This document shows, piece after piece, positions 58,369 through 64,000 of a stretch of DNA of 64,000 bases (position 1 is its first letter; every line of letters begins with the position of its first letter). A program made the position numbers and the translations under genes. Origin of the DNA: Liolophura sinensis. Lineage: Eukaryota; Mollusca; Polyplacophora; Chitonida; Chitonidae. The stretch is taken from assembly GCF_032854445.1 (NCBI RefSeq), contig NC_088306.1, positions 23,533,764 through 23,597,763 of the forward strand. Reading direction: 5' to 3'. The notes under the pieces are model-generated. The model saw nothing but the letters and a program-made list of their open reading frames with translations. It was not told where the DNA came from and ran no database searches.

Positions 58369-59159
58369 GTAAGTGGGCAGACTTGGAGGAATGCACACAC
58401 GAGGCGTTTTCTGACACGAACAGTTGAGCGCATTCCTACTCGTAGACAGGATGGAATTGCGTCACCACCGACGTCATCAGAACCGCAAGCGAAATGTCGG
58501 CAATGCATGCCAGCTGTGACTAAAGGGAGATAACTTGAGGGGTCAAACACTGACATTTCTGGTCCTTGGGTACTGGTGATCCACTGCAAATGATCGACCT
58601 TAATCAAAAATGACACAGAGATCTGAATAAGAAAAAAAATTGCATGCTATATAATTTTGGCATTGGAATATAACACTCTGTTACATCGATATAATTTTTC
58701 CTTTTTTTTTTCTTCTCTGGAAACCCTTAAGAATGCATCCCACGTTACCTGGGGTTTCAAAGGCTTCCAGGGACTGGCAACCCCTGGACCATCGTCTTTA
58801 ACGTTGATATACTGTTGTCCACATGCATAATTCAAGGTGCGTTTATGATAAAACGTTTTTAACATCTTGTCCACATCACAAAATGTTGAAAACGCTTTAC
58901 CATAACCTTACCATGCATTACGGTGTCATGTCGTATCAGCAATGAAAGTCAAAGGTTAATGGAGATTTGAAACCTGTAAGCACGGAAAACACAAACGATG
59001 CATTTCTTCAACTCAGTTGTTTATTTTCCTGTTCGTGTTATAATGATTACTGGCCTTTTATTATTCATGAGGAAACAACCTTTGAATAAAGGGCAAAAAA
59101 TATCAGAATGAGCATAAATGTTCATACTGCTTCTTGCACTTATATAATTATCATTCATA
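58369..59159. other. No gene supported
   Basis: Unique-looking. The minus-strand frame at 58311-58616 has no recognised domain. Confidence 0.35.
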
Positions 59160-59335
59160 TTGTACTTGCACACACCAAACTATCGCATTCTGAATGCAAT
59201 AGATTCTGGCTTGTTTTCGTCTACTTCCACACACTAAATTATCGCATTCTGAAAGAATTAAATCCTTGTTTTTGTCTACTTCCACACGCTAAATTATCAC
59301 ATTCTGAAAGCATTAAATCTTTGTGCTTGTTTCCG
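59160..59335. repeat. ~55-bp tandem repeat, 3 copies
   Basis: ACTAAATTATCGCATTCTGA, AAGAATTAAATCCTTG and TCTACTTCCACAC repeat three times with ~85-90% identity. Confidence 0.85.
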
Positions 59336-60523
59336 CATGAAAAATAATTTAAAAGAACGCGGAAATACGTAAACAGAATCTTTAAAAAGTAAACCCGACA
59401 TGAACACCAGATAAATTTATGCACACAAAAATTTAAAAACATCTGTTAATACTGTTACCCTACTGGCTGTGGCAAAATTACGATCAAGGTCACACAGCTG
59501 ATTGAATGATTAGCTGTTATCTACCTTTATCACACTCAAAATATTTTATTAATGAACTAACTCACACATATGATGTACAACAACTGGATTGACAAATCGC
59601 AATTTCCAATACATGTAAGTCTGACAGAAGACCATCTTCTACAAAGTGGGTTGTTGATTTATATACTTGGTTGTTCCTTTCATACACACAAATTTTACAC
59701 GTACGTAAGTAAGGGTGGTCAGGTTTGTGGTAACTGGAGCTCCCAGAGTAAACCCGATAGCTAATGAGCTCTTGAATGAAGAATGAGTTTAAATTATGTT
59801 CACATGCATGAACATCTGAGGTTACATAATGTATACGAATAAATGCTTAGGACATTGTCCACTTTTTTTTCAAGCAGATAATGGCAGAGTTATTTGTGTA
59901 CATAAATGTACATAATGATACATGCCATTTATATAGTATATAAATAATATCACTGAACAGTAATACATGCCCAAAAAACGTACATAAAATTCAAAATTTT
60001 AGTTCACTAAAAATGCTTGCACTTATTGTGCCTACATTACAAATTCCCGTAATATGTAAGACAGGTAAAATGATTTCAAAACCTCTGCTAGAAGAGGCAT
60101 GTGATTTAGCTTTACAACCATTATAAAAATTAGCATTATACATTTTTAAATAACTTCTTTTGAATAACGAAAATATTACATTTATTTGTTAGTTTGAATG
60201 GCATTTACACTGGGCTTATGAATAGTTGATTAATTCAGTATGATATTTCACTAACATACAAGGGAAGCCCTTATAAAAAATGAATCTCTCTGCAGTATCT
60301 AGTGCAATAAATTACAGAAATTAAAACCAACTAAATTACCCATAAAATCTTATGACTAATAAAACTGTGTTTTATTTTCTTTATTCCTTTTTGCTGTCTT
60401 TTTTTCACAAAGACTCTTCTTTGCTGTCTTTTTTCCGCAAAGACATATATACCTAAATGTGATAAACAAAACATTCAGCGCAACTGGCCTTTCGCAAATA
60501 ATACAGTATGAATATGTTCTAAA

Positions 60524-60597
<74 letters not shown>

Positions 60598-61113
60598 AGT
60601 GTGTATACACATAATGAATGAAACAAAAATACCAAAATAGAATACATAAGAGCACATGCACACATGTGGATCCAAGTTAAAGAAAGATTCAATCTCATCA
60701 AGTAACAGAAAAGTGATTCATGAATATATGTAATGTAACAAATGTCACATGCAACTGAACAAAAAACAAAAAAAAAAAACCCACCATCTGAGAGATTGTC
60801 AAACCATAAAAACTGAAATCAAAAAAACAATGGAGCTGTTTACATTCCTGAAAGGTGCCAGAGACGCACACATCATCTGACAGAATTGTGGGTAATCACT
60901 GACAGCTCATGACAAATGCGCACTAAACTGGTGACAACGTAAATTAACAAATTCTCACAGTTAACAAGAAATTACGAAACATAAACAGAAAAATCTTGCT
61001 ATAAGAATGCTCTATGTCTGCACATGGCACTAGCACAATACAAACCTACATTAGCAGTCCTCTCCATCATTTATTTACTTGACTTTAATGCCCTTTTCAA
61101 GAAATTGTTACTC
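59336..61113. other. No gene supported; AT-rich, (AT)n(GT)n at 60527-60604
   Basis: No SINE and no exon seen. A compound microsatellite (about 23 AT then 12 GT units) lies at 60527-60604. If 62991-63192 is a terminal exon on the minus strand, part of this low-repeat sequence could be its 3'UTR or downstream flank; that is inference. Confidence 0.4.
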
Positions 61114-61365
61114 AAGTCAGACAGTCTAGACAGATTATGGGTGGAGGAGCCATGTAAGCCACCCTATTTCACCTGGTACCTACCAAACCCAGCTCTTTCA
61201 CCCAAGTCAGACAGATTATGGGTGGAGGAGCCATGTAAGCCACCCTATTTCACCTGGTACCTACCAAACCCAGCTCCTTCACCCAAGTCAGACAGTCTGT
61301 GGGTGGAGGAGCCATGTAAGCCACCCTATTTCACCACGTACCTACCAAACCCAGCTTTCTGACTT
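61114..61365. repeat. 81-bp tandem repeat, 3 copies
   Basis: CAGATTATGGGTGGAGGAGC, CATGTAAGCCACCCTATTTC, ACCTGGTACCTACCAAACCC and AGCTCTTTCACCCAAGTCAG, period 81 with ~95% identity. The plus frame is open throughout, giving a 27-residue repeat (RLWVEEPCKPPYFTWYLPNP then ALSPKSD) in a 112-codon ORF at 61024-61362. The openness follows from the period. There is no splice or start evidence. Confidence 0.9.
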
Positions 61366-62744
61366 ACAAAACAGCTGGACCAGCGACAGCTGGATATGAA
61401 CCTATTACCTCATTTATTGGATGCCTATCAGCCAAGACAAGCATGATTTGGTTTAATGAGCCTGCAGTGAGGTTCCAACAAAACTGTTAATTTGGTCATT
61501 AGATTTATGCATTGCAGCATACTGTGAAATTGTTTCTCCGTGGCCAATTGTTCAAAACTTGCAGGTACACCCGATATCCAAGCCTGGCTGTTTTACATCA
61601 AATTCAGAACTGTTTGAAAATATTTGCTCTTCAACAAACTTTTCTTATGGCTTGTGAGTAACATTACAGAATTATGTGTCATTTCTGAGAAGAATAAATT
61701 TCAAATTGCTCTGATGCTGTTTAAACGCTGCACGATACAAGCAGTCACTGATGGGCAACTGTTAGGCTCAGAAAATGTTATAGAGGGAAAAAAGTTTGTA
61801 GTCGGGCGACAGAAGCATAAAGTAACATGCCATGGAAATTTAATACTGCAAGGAACTGAAATTTATGCTTTATGAAAAAATTCACACTTTTAGATGAAAC
61901 TCTTACCTTTGGGTTTGAACAAACAGAGAATTACATGGATTTGTCCCTCACAAATGCACCATAAAAAGGCTCCATATCTAACAAGTACTACACAAAACTT
62001 AACAGAGCTACAAAAATGGCTAATTTCTCTATATTACATGACTTTGAAATGCATCCATCTGTGTGCATACCAGGTCAATAAAGTCTTATGTACATGACTT
62101 CACCATTCATGCTTACTACAAAAAATGTTTTGATCAAAATCACAGCACAGAACATATTAAATCATATTCAGTTTGATTTAAGCATCATTAACATTTTCTA
62201 TGGACCAAAATGGTTAAAATGAAATACAGGTAATTAAGATTCTCAAAAACAGCAAAGATTAAAAAGTTCTGCAATATCACATTATTCTCAAACTTACAAT
62301 CCATAAGCTATTAAAGAAGAATGCATAATGAAACGTAATAATGGCAAGAAATGGGCAAATTTACAAAAGTGATTTTCACAAAACTCTGAAATTCTGAAAT
62401 TTTACTTCTTTCCATATGATTGTCTGTTGCATTATCTGTGAAAGTTGCAAAAAAACTGAATGTCAGTTTTGTGAATGTAGCCTCAGGGCCCACACTTACA
62501 ACACTTTGTAAGTCATATTCAGTCATAACTTTTTTCCTAATAAATGCTGCCTAGGTTATAGCTTCAACTTAAAAAAGTTTTGTGATAGTGGGACCAGATT
62601 TACACCAAAATTCCAAACACTTCAAAATTTGTTCTTAAAAGTTTAAAAAGTACACTTGAAATACCCATGTTTAAAACCTTGTGATAATTAATATAAGCAC
62701 TGACTGGCCTTTGCATGTCCTCTATACACTAATAACTAAATGTG
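61366..62744. other. No gene supported; possible SINE head at 61375-61440
   Basis: On the minus strand near 61410, GGTTCATATCCAGCTGTCGC resembles a B box. The rest is AT-rich with no coding signal. Confidence 0.35.
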
Positions 62745-62830
62745 ACAGGCTTAACCAGCTGGGGATTTGAACCAACAATCTCTGGGTTTGGTGTTCATGC
62801 TCCTACTTCTTGACTAAAGAAAAATTTCCT
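62745..62830 (-). mobile_element. tRNA-like SINE head, minus strand
   Basis: On the minus strand: AGTCAAGAAGTAGGAGCATG, then TTGTTGGTTCAAATCCCCAG, with B-box GGTTCAAATCC. The stems do not pair well enough for a functional tRNA. The body to the left is not recognised. Confidence 0.5.
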
Positions 62831-62917
62831 CCAGCATGGAGGTAGATAGAAATTATCAATCTCTCTGTTATGTAAACCATACCTGAAAACTTGGGTAAGT
62901 CTAAAAAGTCAGACCAG

Positions 62918-63066
62918 CCCTCTTGGGGTGGAACATTTGGTTTACAGAGTAATTCATTGTATGCATGACATATGTTAACTAAACCCTACTTTAATATTTG
63001 GGGTAGGCCTCATGAGGTAGGGCAGCCCTCTTGGGATAGAAAGTGTGGTTTACAGAGTAGTTCAGC
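62918..63066. repeat. Short direct duplication overlapping the 3' part of the exon candidate
   Basis: CAGCCCTCTTGGGGTGGAAC with TTTGGTTTACAGAGTAATTC (62918-62957) recurs as CAGCCCTCTTGGGATAGAAA with GTGGTTTACAGAGTAGTTC (63023-63065). The right copy lies within the open frame of the exon at 62991-63192, so the last third of that frame may be repeat-derived. Confidence 0.75.
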
Positions 63067-63192
63067 AGGTTTGTCAGGTTGGACATGTACAGATCAGCGA
63101 ACCGACATAGTCGACGCGTAAAGTACGTGGGATTATGGTACGTCCTGAACAGACTTCCGAACCTGTTGTTAAACAAGTCCTTCGTGAAGGCT
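62991..63192 (-). CDS. Candidate exon of an unidentified protein
   Basis: On the minus strand a ~18-T polypyrimidine tract ends in CCAG (AG at 63194-63193), an excellent 3' splice site. The exon then encodes 66 residues in phase 2 up to TAA at 62993-62991: [20 protein letters not shown], then [39 protein letters not shown] and HEAYPKY. The first 46 codons are basic/aromatic and look like real protein. Codon choice favours C/G at third positions, unlike the surroundings. An alternative end is a donor, CTCT|GTAAAC (GT at 63053-63052), which would make an internal exon of 139 bases ending in phase 0. I do not recognise the family. Earlier exons would lie right of 63192, probably beyond the window. 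Confidence 0.5.
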
Positions 63193-64000
63193 CTGGAAAA
63201 AAAAAAAAAAAAAGAGTAACACAAAGTTGTGGCAAAGTATATCGGGAATTTCCACAAGTATGCCGTCCATCGATTTGATCAATTTTCTTGTGAATTTATG
63301 CTAGCTTACATGAATTTCCATTAGCGCTTTGTATCGTAATCAAGAATATTCCTATATTACAGGGATGAAAAAATCAAGTCTTACCTCGATGAATTACACC
63401 ACAGCTGATAATGACATTAAACTTACGAACATTTTATGTAGCTCACTATATTCAACTTGTAACATTCAGATTGTTTAAAAAATGTAAAGTAATAGCATTT
63501 GTTATGAGAACAAGTAATATGAAAAAAAAACAACAACAAAAAAAAAAAACCCCAAAAAAGGAGGTTACTGAAATACTCATTTTGTCTGAAGAACATTTAT
63601 AATGCCTTCAAAGCAATCTGAATAGCATCAAATAAAATATGAGAGTCAACAAAACCTGCCAGTCACTGCAACTACCAAACATCAAACATGAATGCAAAAT
63701 GCCTTCATGTGGATGTAATGGTCATTTTAGTGCACATTGCACTGCAGCACCTGCAGTGCAGTCAAAGTGAGACGAGCGCATGAGTTATAGATGTAAACGG
63801 ACAAACAACAAATGAGTGAAAATCAGTGCAGAAACTACCTTTATAAAAGAGACAATTTGTGATGCTACCCTTTGCCAGGCCCTGACTTGTGAAGACTTGG
63901 AAACAATCAGAAGTCAGCATGAGATTTCACCTAAACATGGGACCTCACTGATACTGCTATGTTAGACCCACAAGTCATGACAATCCAATGAAAGTAAAAC
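63193..64000 (-). other. Presumed intron upstream of the right-edge exon
   Basis: AT-rich with A-runs at 63519-63560. No second exon seen before the window edge. Confidence 0.35.

Overview
This window looks like animal nuclear DNA that is gene-poor and repeat-rich. There are no bacterial-style gene blocks. The few convincing coding segments carry spliceosomal signals, and the rest is dominated by tRNA-headed SINEs, minisatellites, (AT)n and (CT)n microsatellites and a broken LINE. The most frequent SINE tail, roughly GTAAAACACCAATCAAATAA followed by AAATAAAT repeats, is one I associate with mollusc genomes. My best guess is therefore a marine mollusc or related lophotrochozoan. That guess rests on memory, not on a search.

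Only three stretches look like real protein-coding sequence. (1) At the left edge on the minus strand, the first coding exon of an SLC16-type (monocarboxylate transporter-like) membrane protein sits between a strong 3' splice site and a consensus donor; the rest of the gene lies to the left of the window. (2) At 19860-20417 on the plus strand is a complete, apparently intronless 185-residue member of the MID1IP1/Spot14 (THRSP) family. (3) At the right edge on the minus strand, 62991-63192, is a good candidate exon of an unrecognised protein behind a near-perfect polypyrimidine tract. The three are far apart and nothing suggests they work together.

Layout. 1-5600 holds the SLC16 exon, a 48-bp minisatellite, a pair of diverged dispersed repeats and a 63-64-bp array. 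5600-14700 is mostly featureless with scattered SINEs and one of two elements with matching TTAA...AGG/CCT...TTAA ends. 14754-17460 is a minus-strand non-LTR retrotransposon relic (CR1/Jockey-like endonuclease and reverse transcriptase) that lost its RT core and was hit twice by SINEs. 18100-23400 contains MID1IP1 and flanks. 26600-35100 contains 47-bp, 93-bp and 20-bp arrays, (CT)n and two SINEs with clear target-site duplications. 37000-46050 contains a mosaic SINE, a second TTAA-ended element, a 29-bp satellite split by a young SINE, and a rearranged SINE. 50277-50995 is a 586-bp near-perfect nested palindrome beside a long (AT)n tract, followed by a 21-bp array. 52900-57450 contains ~290-bp repeats and more SINEs. 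58000-64000 is AT-rich with few SINEs and ends in the unidentified exon.

The best candidates for something undescribed are the nested palindrome, the two elements with shared TTAA-type ends, the mosaic and rearranged SINEs, and the unidentified right-edge exon. SINE boundaries without a stated target-site duplication are accurate to about 10-20 bases. SINE family letters (A, B, C) are my own labels.
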